The notes under the pieces were generated by a model. The model was not told the origin of the DNA. It saw nothing but the letters and a program-made list of their open reading frames with translations, and made no database searches. This document shows positions 12,188 to 23,828 of a DNA stretch of 64,000 nucleotides, one piece after another (within the stretch, counting starts at the first letter, position 1; every line of letters starts with the position of its first letter). Origin of the DNA: Sweltsa coloradensis (Eukaryota; Arthropoda; Insecta; Plecoptera; Chloroperlidae); the NCBI GenBank assembly GCA_024449915.1, contig JAMZAV010003110.1, positions 1 to 64,000 of the forward strand, given 5' to 3'. The position numbers and the translations under genes were made by a program.

Positions 12188-13284
12188 AAAGTTATTAATT
12201 AATTATTATGTGCCCATTAATGGACTCTATATTTTCGTTGTCACCCTTTGAAAATCATTTTTTTTAAACAGGATATAAGATGCACGTAAAATAAACACAA
12301 ACATAAATTGATACTTCAATCAGTAGATAAAATATGCGGATAGTTGTAGTTGGAGATTGTGTAATCTTATCATTCCCCATCTATCTTCGTTCGTAGGGAA
12401 CCACTGTGTTATCCTAACGTATTAATGAGACTCATTATCACGTGACACGAGGAAAATATATTAATCGACCAATTAGAAACCAGTAACGTCATAACAAGCG
12501 ATCAGTCTTCACTCAACTCTGATTATGAGAAGTACTGAGAGCTGAGAGTGCTTTGGGCGAGAGACCTTCCTCGAACCACGGACTTCAGAGTACAGGTCCG
12601 GCTCGGTACCCCTCTTCGCGTTTGGAGGCCACCACTTCGACGACAGCTCTTCGTGAGGTGATGACTTGCTGTGCCACACCGCAAGCCTTGACGTACGTAA
12701 ATATACATTTTATCAACAATAATGCAAAATTAATTCTTGCAATTTTTAACTGATTAATAAATTGTATAATAATTCACACAAGTGTGGATTTCAAAATTTG
12801 ATATAGGTTTTTCAATGGTTGTTATAATGTTGTCAATGTTTTTGTTGTTATCTTCAATAATATATTTATTGTTATAAGGTTGGCATTTACCAAGTGTGTT
12901 TGGAGCTCTGCTCTTTTCTGCCATCCTCGTGACACATTTTGTTATTAATGTGTTGCGGAACAAATAACAAATAAATTAAACAATATACAGTGGACGCTCA
13001 AGTAGTGGCCGTTCGGACAAAGAACCATTTTCCCCGTTTTAAGCCTATTTCAAGGGGGGGGGGGGGTTAAGGGGGGTGACCATCATGGGGGAAAACCTCA
13101 ATTCCAATCTGGACTTGAAAGTGTATTTTATCTTTCATTTTCATTTTCAAATCTTTCATATTATCATAAATGTAATTAAAAATCACCTATATTTTTTTGC
13201 ACTGTGTATATAAATCCCAAAAGATGCAATACAATTATAATACCGGTGACCGCGGTATCGAAAGAGTGACCTTCTGAATTATAT

Positions 13285-13625
13285 CGTGCTCGTTAATCTT
13301 ACGGTTAGGGGCTCTGCTTTCAATGCAGAAGGTCCAGGGTTCGATACCCGCTGTAGACAGAAGTTGTTAGCTTCTGATTTGAACTTAAGTCCCTCAGTTC
13401 TTGACTTAGGAATGTGTAAACGGTGACTTTGGAGCCACGTAATAACTTTTAAAGTTGTCCCGAATTGTTCGGGTGGAATCGTGTCCAGCTTGATTGATCG
13501 GTGTTTCCTACTTAAATATGCCGGTCTCTAGTTGGTCATTGTTAGCTCGTCGATGGTGTCGGCGTCTACAGGGTTGGCTTGGTCTGCTTTAACATTGATC
13601 TCTAGTTATTGTTGAAACCCCCGCC
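13285..13625 (+). mobile_element. tRNA-derived SINE, family B, complete
   Basis: The tRNA-like head has A-box TTACGGTTAGGG and B-box GGTTCGATACCC. A body follows with GGTGACTTTGGAGCC, GTGTTTCCTACTTA, GTCTCTAGTTGGTCA and GTCGGCGTCTACAGGG. Pieces of this body recur at 26118, 18280, 18535 and 650. Confidence 0.65.
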
Positions 13626-14087
13626 ATCAATCAGGTACGCCTCCGTATTCTGCACACAACCCACTGACCTCTATTACTTGCGTGGACTGCTGATGCATAC
13701 CTGGCAAATGTTGAGATGTAAAGTTGGCGGAAGTTCATTTCCGACGTCCCTAATCAGCGCAGATTAAAAATAACTGAACATAATGTTTATCAGTTTATTT
13801 AGTGTAACACTGCAGTAAACAATATTTCTAGGCATCCTGAGTGACCCTGATAAATGATAATAGACCACTGTAATTTAGGTCTACTAGTCAACATAACCTC
13901 AAAATAAGCTAGCCACAAACCGCTATCTGGACGTTAAGATTTACATCAAGACGGCGGTACAATCGCAATACAATCGAGGGACCCCGCCCATTGGATTAGG
14001 ACTTTTCGCCAATCGCTTTAGGCCCATCGCAGTCCACGTAAATATATAGAAGTCAGTGACTCAACCCCCAAAATCAATAAACCGTTA

Positions 14088-14849
14088 AGGGCCCTTTACA
14101 CGAGAAAGTTGGAAAAGTAAAAAGAAAAAGTGAGGAGAAAAAGTAGCTTTTTTGTAGTAGAGATAGCGTGCAGCTTATGGGAGAGTTGCCTTCACACGGG
14201 GAAGTTGAAAAGTAAAAAGTGAAAAGTCTCCCAACTTGTCGGACTCTGCTCGACAAGTAAAAAGTGAAAAGTAGAATGGCCTTGAAGAGTTGACCGTGAT
14301 TGGTCGACAACGTTGTCATTGAGTTCAACTTTGGTAAGAAATCAAGATGCAGAAAAACGTAACACCTTTGCCACAGCTTGATATATAAGTGGCGGTGGAA
14401 ATTCCTGCCCGATTGTCATCTGAATGTTATTCTGTCAACTTGAAAAATACGCGCAAAAATTGTGTTTCATAGCGTCTACCAAACTAGCACATTTAGTTTG
14501 CCCCAAAATAGAGAGGCAATGCGGAACCCGATCGCGGCTGAAGAAAGGCTGGAAGTGACGTTGCCGTTTTTACGCATCAGGTTTGTACCTAACCTAGGCC
14601 TAGGCCTAGGCTCCACTAGGCCCTAGGTATTGAAAACAAACACGCGCCAGTACTGTGTGAAGATCAAGATTGTAGAAAACAATTGTCATGGTTAGTAACC
14701 CCTTCTTGCCGCATCAGTTTCGCACAAAGGCCGAGAGGTGACGCCAGGCACAAACTTTTTCTCTTTGTCCGTGTGAAGGCTTCGAAAAGCTACTCGTTCT
14801 TTTCACTTTTTACTTTTTACTTTTTCAACTTCCCCGTGTAAAGGGCCCT
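14088..14849. mobile_element. 762-bp Harbinger-type MITE
   Basis: TTA flanks (14085-14087 and 14850-14852). Perfect terminal AGGGCCCTTTACACG pairs with CGTGTAAAGGGCCCT. Sub-terminal arms hold repeats of AGTAAAAAGTGAAAAG. The frames inside show no transposase. Confidence 0.75.
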
Positions 14850-15769
14850 TTAGTAGGTGTTCTGTGTATACACGGATGGGAAGAGGGATGTTAACTGCTG
14901 GCAAGGGACGAAAAACACTTAAGATTTCAAATACCCACATAATAATATTGTATTAAATCATAGTTTGAAAACCGCGCCCTAGTCGGTTGTCGACGTTTTC
15001 AGAATCGCCGATAGAATGCGTTGCGCGCCCTCCTATGACTGCCATCTAGCGTGAGAAATGGAAACAAAGTAGTGAAAGGAAACGGCTGTCTCCTGGATGA
15101 CCATTTTCTTCCTGATTGGTTACAAGTAAATCTTGCCTCGACCAATGAAACAACTCGATTTGAAGGGCGCGGGGACTTGAATTGAAATCAATGAGATTTT
15201 CCCAGAATAATATTTAGATAGGCAGTGTGTTCCCAGTCAAAGATTCTTCGAGCACTGTAAGAACTGATGAAGCTGAAAGGCTGAAAAAATATTTTAATTA
15301 ACCTGACTCGGGTTCGGAATCGAGTCAGTTGAGCGCCGGCGTTCAAAGGTAAAAAATGCGCCGTTATTATTGGTCAAAATTGAACTTTTGTAATCAAGCC
15401 TGAAAGAGTTTAGAGGGGCGAGGGGTGGGGGAATCCTCCCCCTACTTTTTCCTATGAGCTCCTCCTTCCCTCCCCACTTATAAAACTAGGGTGTGTTGAT
15501 TTGTCGCTCGTTGTGTCAAGCATGCAGAAACCAAAAAAAAGCTCATCATCCCCTCTAAAAATTTCATTTTCTCCTCTTTAACGACGGGAAATGTTTTAAA
15601 CATTGCAAACACATTTATGTGTACGTTTTCCTCTTGGTAGTGAATAGTGATATACTTGGTACGTGGGAGTTCCCAGGAGAAAGAAAGAAGAAAGAAATGA
15701 GATAAATAAACCTTCTAAGATATTAAATATACATTTTTTTAAACCTGTTCTGTCTGTCTGTTCTGTGTG

Positions 15770-15992
15770 ACTATAGGGTGCAATGTCCCTCCTCAAGTGA
15801 ACTAGATTAGTTGCGGATAGCAACCTAGGGCTGTTTAAGAGGACATAATCCCTTGTAATAGCATTAACGACCGAGGAAAACCTCGGAAAAAACCATCAGT
15901 CAGGATTGCCCGTCTCAAAGGGATTCGAACTCGGGTCCCCCCCGAATCCGAATCCGAGTCAAACGCTTAGCACTCGAGCCAACACTGTCGGG
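15770..15992 (-). mobile_element. tRNA-derived SINE, family A
   Basis: Full-length on the minus strand. A-box TGGCTCGAGTGCT and B-box GAGTTCGAATCC are followed by the body with CAATCCTGACTGATGG and GAGGTTTTCCTCGGTCG, ending at ACATTGCACCCTATAG. Confidence 0.7.
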
Positions 15993-16460
15993 GTATGTGT
16001 CATGTGGGTAATGTATGAGAGTCTCGAGTTCGAATCCCGAACACCAACTCTACTCTACCGGTGAACTACCTGTACATGTGGCCGCCATGACACTTCACGG
16101 CTACCGTGCAGGTCAAACGCAATGAAAGAGAGCCACACACATGTGTTCTAGATTATCTGGCTTGGGTATCGGAGGCACGTGACACATTCATATGTATGCC
16201 AGGCGGCATTCACTCAAAGCGACGGGTTGAGGGTGACAGATTATAAGCGAAACAATTTACTAGTTGTAAAATACATAAAAGGCTGCTAGAAAACGTGATT
16301 ACAATATTCTGTAAACGGAAACTATGTCGTGGGAAACCTGCCTAGGGTGCAATGTATGTCTCTCTTCAGTTGTCAATCTATGCGTATTTTGGAATTTTTT
16401 GTTTTATCTTGGAGGCGCGAATAATCTTAGCTGTTAAAGCGCAATAAAATTTCGTAACTA

Positions 16461-17023
16461 CTAGGAAGCTTCGCAAACGCTTTTTTTAGTCGCGTTGATG
16501 GATGAGCTTTTTTGTAAGTTTTTAGTCTGCGTGGGATCTCAAGTGCTTTTTGAACGCATTGTAGGTGATTGTTGTCAAGTTTCTATTGTTACTTGTTAAT
16601 TGTTATTATAAACCTCAAAAAACTTATATTAAAACCTTTATTTATAGATTTTGGCTAATTTTTTCAACTTTTTCTTTCAAAAAGCAATACACCACCATTA
16701 CTTTAATGTCCATGTGAAATATGAACGTTCTAGCCCCACCCGTTTGGTCAGAATCGGCCCAAATGACACGAAAATATCGCACTAAAAATCGAAAAAAATC
16801 GTAAAAGTACGATATTCATGAGAAATATTCTTCGATTGTACCCAAAAACGTAGCAAGTCTAAGTTCAGAGATTTCGAAGGTCCTCTTTAATTTTCATCAA
16901 GATCGCATATGCCGTTTGCCCGGTAAAGAGCGAACAAACAGACAGAAAAAAAAGGAAAAAAATCATTGGAGCTAAATTTTTTGTGGAGTCGGTGAAATTG
17001 AAGTCTTCGCTTCGCTCATCCAA
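16461..17023 (-). mobile_element. Helitron/HINE-like element, 563 bp
   Basis: Starts TTGGATGAGCGAAGCG at 17023. It ends with CATCCATCAACGCG, the hairpin and GCTTCCTAG at 16461, followed by T. About ten bases separate it from the next copy at 17034-17798, which has the same orientation. Confidence 0.65.
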
Positions 17024-17033
17024 CTACTACTAA

Positions 17034-17798
17034 CTAGGAAAACGCTAAAGTCCCGCCGCGTTGATGGATGAGCTTTTTAAAGGTTTTAGTTTGCGTGGGA
17101 TATCTTTACTTTTGCAAGTGCTTTGTTTTGCTGCCTACGCATCGAAGGTGAATGTTGTCAAGTTTCTTTTGTTTCTTGTCAATTGGTATTATTTACCGTA
17201 AAAAAACTTGTATTAAAAGCTTTATTTCTATGGATTCTGGCAAAAATTTTTCCACTTTTTCTTTCAAAAAGGTACTACATAACCATAACCTTAATGTCCA
17301 TGTATAATATGAACGTTGTAGCCCCACCCGTTTGGTCAGAATGGCCCAAATGGCACGAAAATATCGCACAAAAAGTCAAAAAACATATATTAAAAGCTTT
17401 ATTTCTCTCGATTCTGGCTAACTTTTTCAACGTTTCTTTCAGAAAGCAATACATCCCCATTACCTTGATGTCCAGGTGAAATATGAACGTTGTACCCCCA
17501 CCCGTTTGGTCAGAATTGGCCCAAATGGCACGAAAATATCGCACTAAAAATCGAAAAAAATCGTAAAAGTACGATATTCATGAGAAATATTTCTTCGATT
17601 GTACCCAAAAATGTAGCAAGTCTAAGTTCAGAGAAAACGAAGGTCGTGTCAAATTTTCATTAAGATCGCATATGCCGTTTGCCCGGTAGAGAGCGAACAA
17701 ACAGACGGAAAAACAAACAAAAAAAAAAAAAAAAAAAAACACCCGAGCCAAATTTTTTGGGAGTCGGTGAAATTGAAGTCTTCGCTACGCTCATCCAA
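17034..17798 (-). mobile_element. Helitron/HINE-like element, 765 bp
   Basis: Starts TTGGATGAGCGTAGCG at 17798 and ends AACGCG...GCGTTTTCCTAG at 17034. A ~170-bp unit with GTTTGGTCAGAATTGGCCC occurs twice inside (near 17320 and 17500), and the open frames there are chance products of it. Confidence 0.65.
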
Positions 17799-17857
17799 TA
17801 ATAAATCAGTTTTTTAACTGAATAGGATAGACGATAAATAAATAAAATACATCTAAT

Positions 17858-18002
17858 GCCCGAGAGCTGTAGGCCTATTATACGACACAACCCCTTGCAT
17901 TCGCAATAACGACTGAAGAAAACCTCGGGAAAAACTTTACGTCAGGATTGCCGGTGGTGGGATTCGAATGCGCATCACATTCTCGAGCTTTACGCTTGAG
18001 AA
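17858..18002 (-). mobile_element. SINE, family A, partial
   Basis: CATTCGAATCCC and CAATCCTGACGTAAAG on the minus strand, then the AATGCAAGGGGTT block. Confidence 0.55.
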
Positions 18003-18049
18003 TGACGGTAATTTTTGTTTTGTTTACAAACCTTTTAACCCGCATTTTC

Positions 18050-18082
18050 GGAGCGAAGCTTTAAGCACGTTGATGGATGAGC
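18050..18082 (-). mobile_element. Helitron/HINE-like 3' end fragment
   Basis: Only GCTCATCCATCAACG and part of the hairpin remain. Confidence 0.4.
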
Positions 18083-18279
18083 TTATTCGATAAAATCTGA
18101 ATAGAGCTATTTCATTTTTTTGGTATTACCTTTGAGTGAAACGTGGTGTGTCCAGAGTTTTTGACGGTCTCCCGAAAAAAATAGTTGCCGTAATATGTAC
18201 GGTAAGGTCGAACAAAAATTCAAAAAGAAAATCGCAATAACAGCAATAGAAAAAATGGATTATTTTACTTGGAGGTGAA

Positions 18280-18435
18280 ATCGTGTCGAAATTGATTGAT
18301 TGGTGCACATCGGTGTTTCCTACTTAGATATTCAGGTCTCTAGTTGGTCATTTTTCGCTCGTCGATTATGTAGGCGGCAACATGGCTTGGATTTATATTT
18401 TATATCCCCCACTGAAAATAAGTTATGTTACTAGT
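18280..18435 (+). mobile_element. SINE, family B, 3' part
   Basis: GGTGTTTCCTACTTAGATAT, GGTCTCTAGTTGGTCATT and GCTCGTCGAT match the body of the 13285 copy. Confidence 0.55.
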
Positions 18436-18534
18436 GGGTACCGGTACATTCTAAATACGAATTAATTTTTAATTTTTTTATTTATTGAAGTCTTTGTAAG
18501 GTCATCCGTTTACAAATTTTGTTTGTTGTTTGAA

Positions 18535-18745
18535 TCCTATTCCAATAGAGCAGCCAACATAATTATCTCATGCGTAATGAGTTGGGTAGGTGTTTCCTAA
18601 TTTTACATATTGATCTCTGGTCGGCCAATGTTCGATCTTCGACGGCGATGGCGTCGGCGTTGACAGGGTACGTTGGTTTGGTCAGTTTTAAATTTTAAAT
18701 TCTCCCTTGAAAATAAGTTAGAACTGCAACTGTGACTTATGATGG
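18535..18745 (+). mobile_element. SINE, family B, 3' part
   Basis: GGTGTTTCCTA, GATCTCTGGTCGGCC and GCGTCGGCGTTGACAGGG. Directly downstream of the 18280 copy in the same orientation. Confidence 0.55.
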
Positions 18746-19329
18746 ACTCTAAAATAGTATATTATACAAATTTATTTATTTATTTATTTATTTCGGAAGG
18801 TCATCGGTCGAATCTTTGGGTTTATAAGGTCGAACCCACCACTGGCGATCCTAACATTCCTTTCCGTTTGCCTATCTAAGTGCCAATGGACGAGTTCCGA
18901 ATTCCGATTAAATGCAAATTTAATAAAATAACTAAGTATAACAAAGTCTTAGTTTTTTCACCAATAGCCCTACGTCTTGTCCAAACCACCCCTACACACC
19001 CATCAGAAAGTGGCAATGCTCTTATTTAAAGTTAGCGCTTGTGAGTCGTGACGTGAGCGGAAGTCAAGTGGCGCTGGGCGGTGGGCGACGCACGGCATAA
19101 ACCCGAACTCTCGCAAGTGTGTGTTGTTTTGTTATTGTTTTGCATGGTTTTGGTGTAAGCCTATTTCTGTGTCTTTTGTGATATTGTGTATGTTTTTACC
19201 AGCATTTTAGCCAAATCTAGAAGAGGCTTAGCACCCTTTGCATCTACAGACAAAGGTAATAATAAGGTAAAGGTAAAGGTAAGCCGAGGACAAATCGTTT
19301 TCCCAAGCATTTTGTCGGCTTGGCTTTGC

Positions 19330-19625
19330 GGCCTAGGCCTCCTAGGGCCTAGGCTAGGCTTTGTGTATTTAATAGTCTAGGCCTAGCCTAGGCCTAGGCC
19401 ATGATATTAAATACACAACGGCTAGCACTAAGATAGGTAGCTAGGCCTAGGACGGAGGTCTGAGGGAGCAGCTCGGGTCCCGGCAGCCGGGATGTACAAA
19501 ATAGCCCTAGGCCTAGGCCTATTTCTGAGAAACCCAAAGGCCTAGGCCCTAGGCCCTTTAACCTTAGATTTCTAAAGCTTTAACTAGCCTAGCCTAGGCT
19601 AGGGCCTAGTCCCTATGTGATAGGC
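19330..19625. repeat. CCTAGG/TAGGCCTA-rich palindromic tract
   Basis: The stretch is built from overlapping GGCCTAGGCCTA units in both orientations. GTGTATTTAATA near 19362 is mirrored by TATTAAATACAC near 19405, so the block can fold. A similar block lies at 48540-48740. Confidence 0.7.
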
Positions 19626-19762
19626 TATTCTATTTACAGTTTTATTTTCAAACAGGTTATATCTACAGTGACATCAGCACAGCTTGTTAACAATGTGCCC
19701 CATGTGCGGTTTACATGTGCCCCGCCCTGGGGCACTATATAACTTCGGTACTGTTTTGGTTA

Positions 19763-19964
19763 GTTGTATGCTCCCGCTTCCCGGAAGCGCTCTCTTACTT
19801 GACTAGATACTAGTGTTGCTAACTGACTAGTGTAGTAGTTTGATGTCGACCGTATGTCCGGTTCTGAATAAAACTGACGTAATGACAGATGAGTTGGCTA
19901 AACAGTGTACAGTGATTAATTAGTATGTAATCCAGGTAGAACACCTCGTCCCTGGGATACTACA
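19763..19964 (+). repeat. 5' LTR of the short Gypsy element
   Basis: 202 bp. Matches 21679-21881 except for the lost first T and a few substitutions. It is followed after one base by the primer-binding site. Confidence 0.9.
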
Positions 19965-20004
19965 TTGGCGACGGAGGGTAAATTAATACATTCGACATCT
20001 GAAA

Positions 20005-20213
20005 AGAAGGAATTTCAGGTAGGGAACCAGAGTGGGAATCTCTGGTATGGAACCTCTTAAAATGGGTAGAGTTCCGGGTATAGCGGGCACGGTCAGGAGT
20101 TTGAACGGTAATACTGTTCCCGTTCTTTGACACTACTTGGGTAGGGGTGGGACAGTAGGGAGTAGTTAGTTTGTTAGTTTTGTTTTGCTTCATCAAAACA
20201 TAATCTCCTTCCA
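20005..20213 (-). repeat. 209-bp inverted duplicate of the integrase 3' coding region
   Basis: This stretch is the reverse complement of 21155-21363 with no length difference. It replaces everything between the primer-site leader and the integrase. The minus-strand frame across 19960-20412 is only a shadow of this copy. Confidence 0.92.
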
Positions 20214-21522
20214 TGCTTTTGAAACTGATATGGAGCTTCAGTCTGTATCTCGTAGTCTCGAATCGGGTTCTTGGAGTGATGACTCGAGCAAACCATTTCA
20301 TGCATTTGCCACTGAACTGAGCAAGGTAGGAAATATCATCTTGCGTGGAAATCGTTTGATAATGCCAGTTGCTCTCAGGCAGCAAACCATGGAATTGGCC
20401 CACGAGGGTCATCCGGGAATGTCAATAATGAAGCAAAGATTACGATCTAAGGTATGGTGGCCGGGGATTGATAGGGAATGTGAGACATTTGTCAAGACTT
20501 GTCATGGTTGCCAGCTTGTCACTGCACCTGATGTTCCGGAGCCTATTCGTACAACATCACTGCCAAGCCGCCCTTGGCAAGATATAGCTGTAGATTTTCT
20601 AGGACCCCTACCATCAGGACATTACTTACTAGTCACTATTGACTACTACAGTAGATTCTTTGAAGTGGACATCATGAAGTCCATTACCGCTGAGAAAACA
20701 ATCGAGAAACTTAAACCGATTTTTGCTAGGTTTGGTTTACCTTCATCCATTAGGTCAGATAATGGACCCCAATTTGCCAGTGAAGAGTTCAAGAAATACT
20801 GCGGAGAAAATAATATTGATCTACGTTTCACAACACCGTTGTGGCCGCAGGCTAACGGGGAGGTGGAGCGCCAAAATCGTTCTTTGTTAAAACGTCTGCG
20901 TATTGCACAAGCAACAGGACAAGATTGGAAAGAAATTCTACTTCAGTATCTAATTTTATATCGTAATACTTCGCATTGTACTACAGGCGTAAGCCCTGCC
21001 GAACTTCTTTACCGTAGGAAAATCCGAGACAAGTTACCAACTTGGGAGGCAAAAACAGTGGATGATGGTGAAATCAGAGACCGGGACCTTGAAAGGAAAT
21101 GGAAAGGGAAGGAATATGCAGATAAATCACGACGCGCTAAGGAAAGTGTGATAGTGGAAGGAGATTATGTTTTGATGAAGCAAAACAAAACTAACAAACT
21201 AACTACTCCCTACTGTCCCACCCCTACCCAAGTAGTGTCAAAGAACGGGAACAGTATTACCGTTCAAACTCCTGACCGTGCCCGCTATACCCGGAACTCT
21301 ACCCATTTTAAGAGGTTCCATACCAGAGATTCCCACTCTGGTTCCCTACCTGAAATTCCTTCTGAGCCTAATAACAAGGCTCTACAAAATGGAGATGTGC
21401 AGAACCATGGGACGCAGGAGGTCGTTCGAGCTGACGTTCCGCCCGAGAGCCCAAGATCACCGGTCCAGGTGAAACCCAGGCCGCAGAGGGAACGAAGATT
21501 GCCTATACGTTACCAAGACTAA
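20214..21522 (+). pseudogene. Gypsy integrase (C-terminal part of Pol), open but N-terminally truncated
   Basis: The frame is open from 20185 to the stop at 21522, but its first ~10 codons lie in an inverted segment, so the true Pol-derived part starts near 20214. It carries the HHCC finger (H in ELAHEGH, Cys pair in CHGC). The D,D-35-E core has Asp in AVDFLGPL, Asp in SDNGPQF and Glu in NGEVERQN, and a C-terminal basic domain follows. All three catalytic acids are present. Without RT and Gag the copy cannot move by itself. The sequence looks like the Mag/K02A2.6-type Gypsy integrases common in invertebrates. Confidence 0.88.
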
Positions 21523-21678
21523 GCAAAGACAATTCTTATACTCTGTGGTTTCATTTGATTACATTTAAGAACTTGATCGACATTCTTCATGAATTCATTA
21601 TGTACTAGTTATTCTATTTTCAACTATATATTTGATATTCTTATTTGTTTTACTATTTTAATTGTTGTAAAGAGGGAA

Positions 21679-21881
21679 TGTTGTATGCTCCCGCTTCCCG
21701 GAAGCGCTCTCTTACTTGACTAGATACTAGTGTTGCTAACTGACTAGTGTAGTAGTTTGATGTCGACCGTATGTCCGGTTCTGAATAAAACTGACGTAAT
21801 GACAGACGAGTTGTCTAAACAGTGTACAGTGATTAATTAGTATGTAATCCAGGTAGAACACCTCGTCCCTGGGATACTACA
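21679..21881 (+). repeat. 3' LTR of the short Gypsy element
   Basis: 203 bp with TG...CA ends. It is preceded directly by the polypurine tract AAAGAGGGAA at 21669-21678. Confidence 0.9.
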
Positions 21882-21983
21882 GTTAAGAATGGCCAACTTT
21901 TCACCACTGTTTTTTTTTTCATTCAAAAACGACGCAAAACCACTGTAAATGATTTATATTTTATCAATTGCAGTTTGTTATTG

Positions 21984-22209
21984 GGCACTGTTTCGGTTAA
22001 GAATGGCCAACTTTTAAACACTTGTAAACTGTGTTGTGTGTGTTAAAGGTTTTGAAGGGTTTTTGTTTAAAATAGCGACGTTAAAGGTTTTGAAGTTTTT
22101 TTTTGTTTAAAATAGCGACGTTAAAGGTTTTGTAAGGTTACTTACAGTGAGTGTACGGCTCGGTGGAAGTGCTGGTGAAAAGTTGGCCATTCTTAACCGA
22201 AACAGTACC
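21984..22209. mobile_element. 226-bp MITE of the same TIR family as the 19.7-29.7 kb transposon
   Basis: The ends are GGCACTGTTTCGGTTAAGAA... and the complement of GGTACTGTTTCGGTTAAGAA..., with about 30 bp of TIR. The 8-bp flanks TGTTATTG (21976-21983) and GGTTATTG (22210-22217) match at 7 of 8 positions. The inside holds two to three copies of a module with TTTAAAATAGCGACGTTAAA and GGTTTTG. It is non-autonomous. Confidence 0.75.
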
Positions 22210-22289
22210 GGTTATTGTCCTTTCTATTTTTAGTGACGGAAAGGTTTTGTAAGTAGCCTAGAGTATTTTAAGTCGAAAAGGTTGGTATA

Positions 22290-23828
22290 AGTTCGGAAGG
22301 AGGCATCGCCTATCCTATTCTAGCAGAGCCGCTAAAGATGATTTTTAATAAATGTGTCATCGAAGGATCATTCCCCGACAGTCTGAAAATCGCAAAAGTT
22401 ATCCCCCTGTATAAGAAAGGGGATCATACAGCAACAAGATAACTAGGCTATAGACCCATTTCTCTACTCCCAGCTTTCTCAAAAATTTTAGAAAAGCTCA
22501 TTCAACTAAGGATTAGGCCTAGGCCTACTTATTTTTTTGAAAAACGTAATCTTTTCTCTGAACATCAAAGTGGGTTTAGGGAAAATAGGTCAACTTGCAC
22601 CACTATCGAATGATTCTAAGAAAAACTCTCTGATGCATTAAATCACAAAAAACAAGCTATAGGAATATTTTATGATTTGTCTAAAGCCTTCGATTGCATT
22701 GACCACAAAATTCTTCTATATAAACTTAATTACTATGGGATACGATACGAGGCTCTGCTCTAAAACTAATAAAATCTTATTTAAGCAACAGATACCAGTA
22801 TGTAGAATTAACAACTCAAGATGCAAGAGGAAATAAAATAAAAACCACCTCTAAAAAAATGCTTAACAGTTGTGGAGTCCCACAAGGATCAGTAGTAAGT
22901 CCCCTTTTTTTTCAACATATTCATAAACGACTTCCCTTTTTGCATAGAGGACATTGAACTATTTGCCGATGATGCGACATCACTAGTTACAGCCTCAAAC
23001 TCAGAGACGCTAATAACTCTAGCAAAAGAGAAATCAATAGCTTGTACGAATTCTGGTTTAAAAGTAATAAATTAGTCTCAAACTCATCAAAAACAAAATT
23101 TATTCAATTTCATTCAACTCAAAAAAGCAGATCTCTACAACCAATAAATGAACTACTAATACAAGAATGCAATAGGCCTAGTACATGCACAAGGATCTCA
23201 AGGGTAGATGACATTAATTTTTTGGGTATCCACATGGATGAATGTCTAACGTGGCACAAACATACAACATTTCTAGCCGGAAAACTAAGTTCTGCCTGCT
23301 ACTCGATAAGGCTAATAAGGAATGCTACCAATATAGAAACAGCCAAATTAGTATATTTTGCACTTTTCGAAAGTAATCTAAGATATGGGGTTGAATTCTG
23401 GGGCCACTCTACCCATCATGAAAAAATATTTAAAATTCAAAAACGCGCTATCAGAACCATATTAAAACCACACCCAAGAACACACTGTCAACCATTATTC
23501 AAAAATCTTAAAATTCTTACTCTCTACAGCTTTATATTTCAATCAGTGGTGATTGTAAAACAAAATATTCAACATTTAAGTAAAAATAGCAAAATACATT
23601 CTCACCATACACGACAGGAAAACAACATTCACTTAGAACAACACAGTAGCAAACTAGGGCCTATCTCAAGTAAACTCAAACTATTTCAAAACTAAACTAT
23701 ATAACAAACTCCCTAACAAAATAAAACAAATTACTGCAATCAACAAATTCAAAGAATCAGTGAAAAATTTCCTATTAAGCAAAGCATACTACTCATTAAA
23801 AATCTATTTCGAAGAAAAATGGGGCTGA
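22290..23828 (+). pseudogene. Decayed LINE reverse transcriptase (CR1/Jockey group)
   Basis: RT blocks follow in order with stops and shifts between them: PISLLPAFSKILEKL (near 22455), HQSGFRENRSTCTTI (near 22565), DLSKAFDCIDHKI (near 22675), a VPQGS-like block (near 22880), INDFPF and ELFADDATS (near 22925-22985, the catalytic FADD box). An open 217-codon tail (23042-23695) with FLGIHMDECLTWHKH, YGVEFWG and IFKIQKRAIR follows. The reading ends at a TGA near 23828, followed by an AT-rich 3' region. The endonuclease is not present. It lies inside the composite DNA transposon. Confidence 0.85.

Larger units (their letters stand above)
9970..13284. other. Intergenic DNA with SINE-like pieces
   Basis: Besides the SINEs at 10360 and 11390 and the tracts near 11862-12187, a tRNA-like B-box piece lies at 10160-10260 and another (minus) at 10670-10700. 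A more GC-rich stretch at 12540-12700 reads like a leader exon, but nothing proves it. Confidence 0.4.
19763..21881 (+). mobile_element. Ty3/Gypsy LTR retrotransposon with internal deletion and inverted segment
   Basis: LTRs of about 203 bp lie at 19763-19964 and 21679-21881 and differ at only a few bases. They run TGTTGTATG...CTACA, with the first T lost from the 5' copy. A 4-bp target copy GTTA flanks the element (19759-19762 and 21882-21885). The primer site TGGCGACGGAGGG starts at 19966 and the purine tract AAAGAGGGAA precedes the 3' LTR. Gag, protease, RT and RNase H are missing. The near-identical LTRs suggest a fairly recent insertion. Confidence 0.92.

Noticed and set aside
12540..12700. 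Leader exon or LTR-like block
   Set aside because: GC-richer and with a plausible donor downstream, but no partner repeat, no frame and no transcript evidence.
19960..20412. 150-codon minus-strand frame at the Gypsy 5' end
   Set aside because: It is only the inverted duplicate of the integrase tail and not a separate gene.
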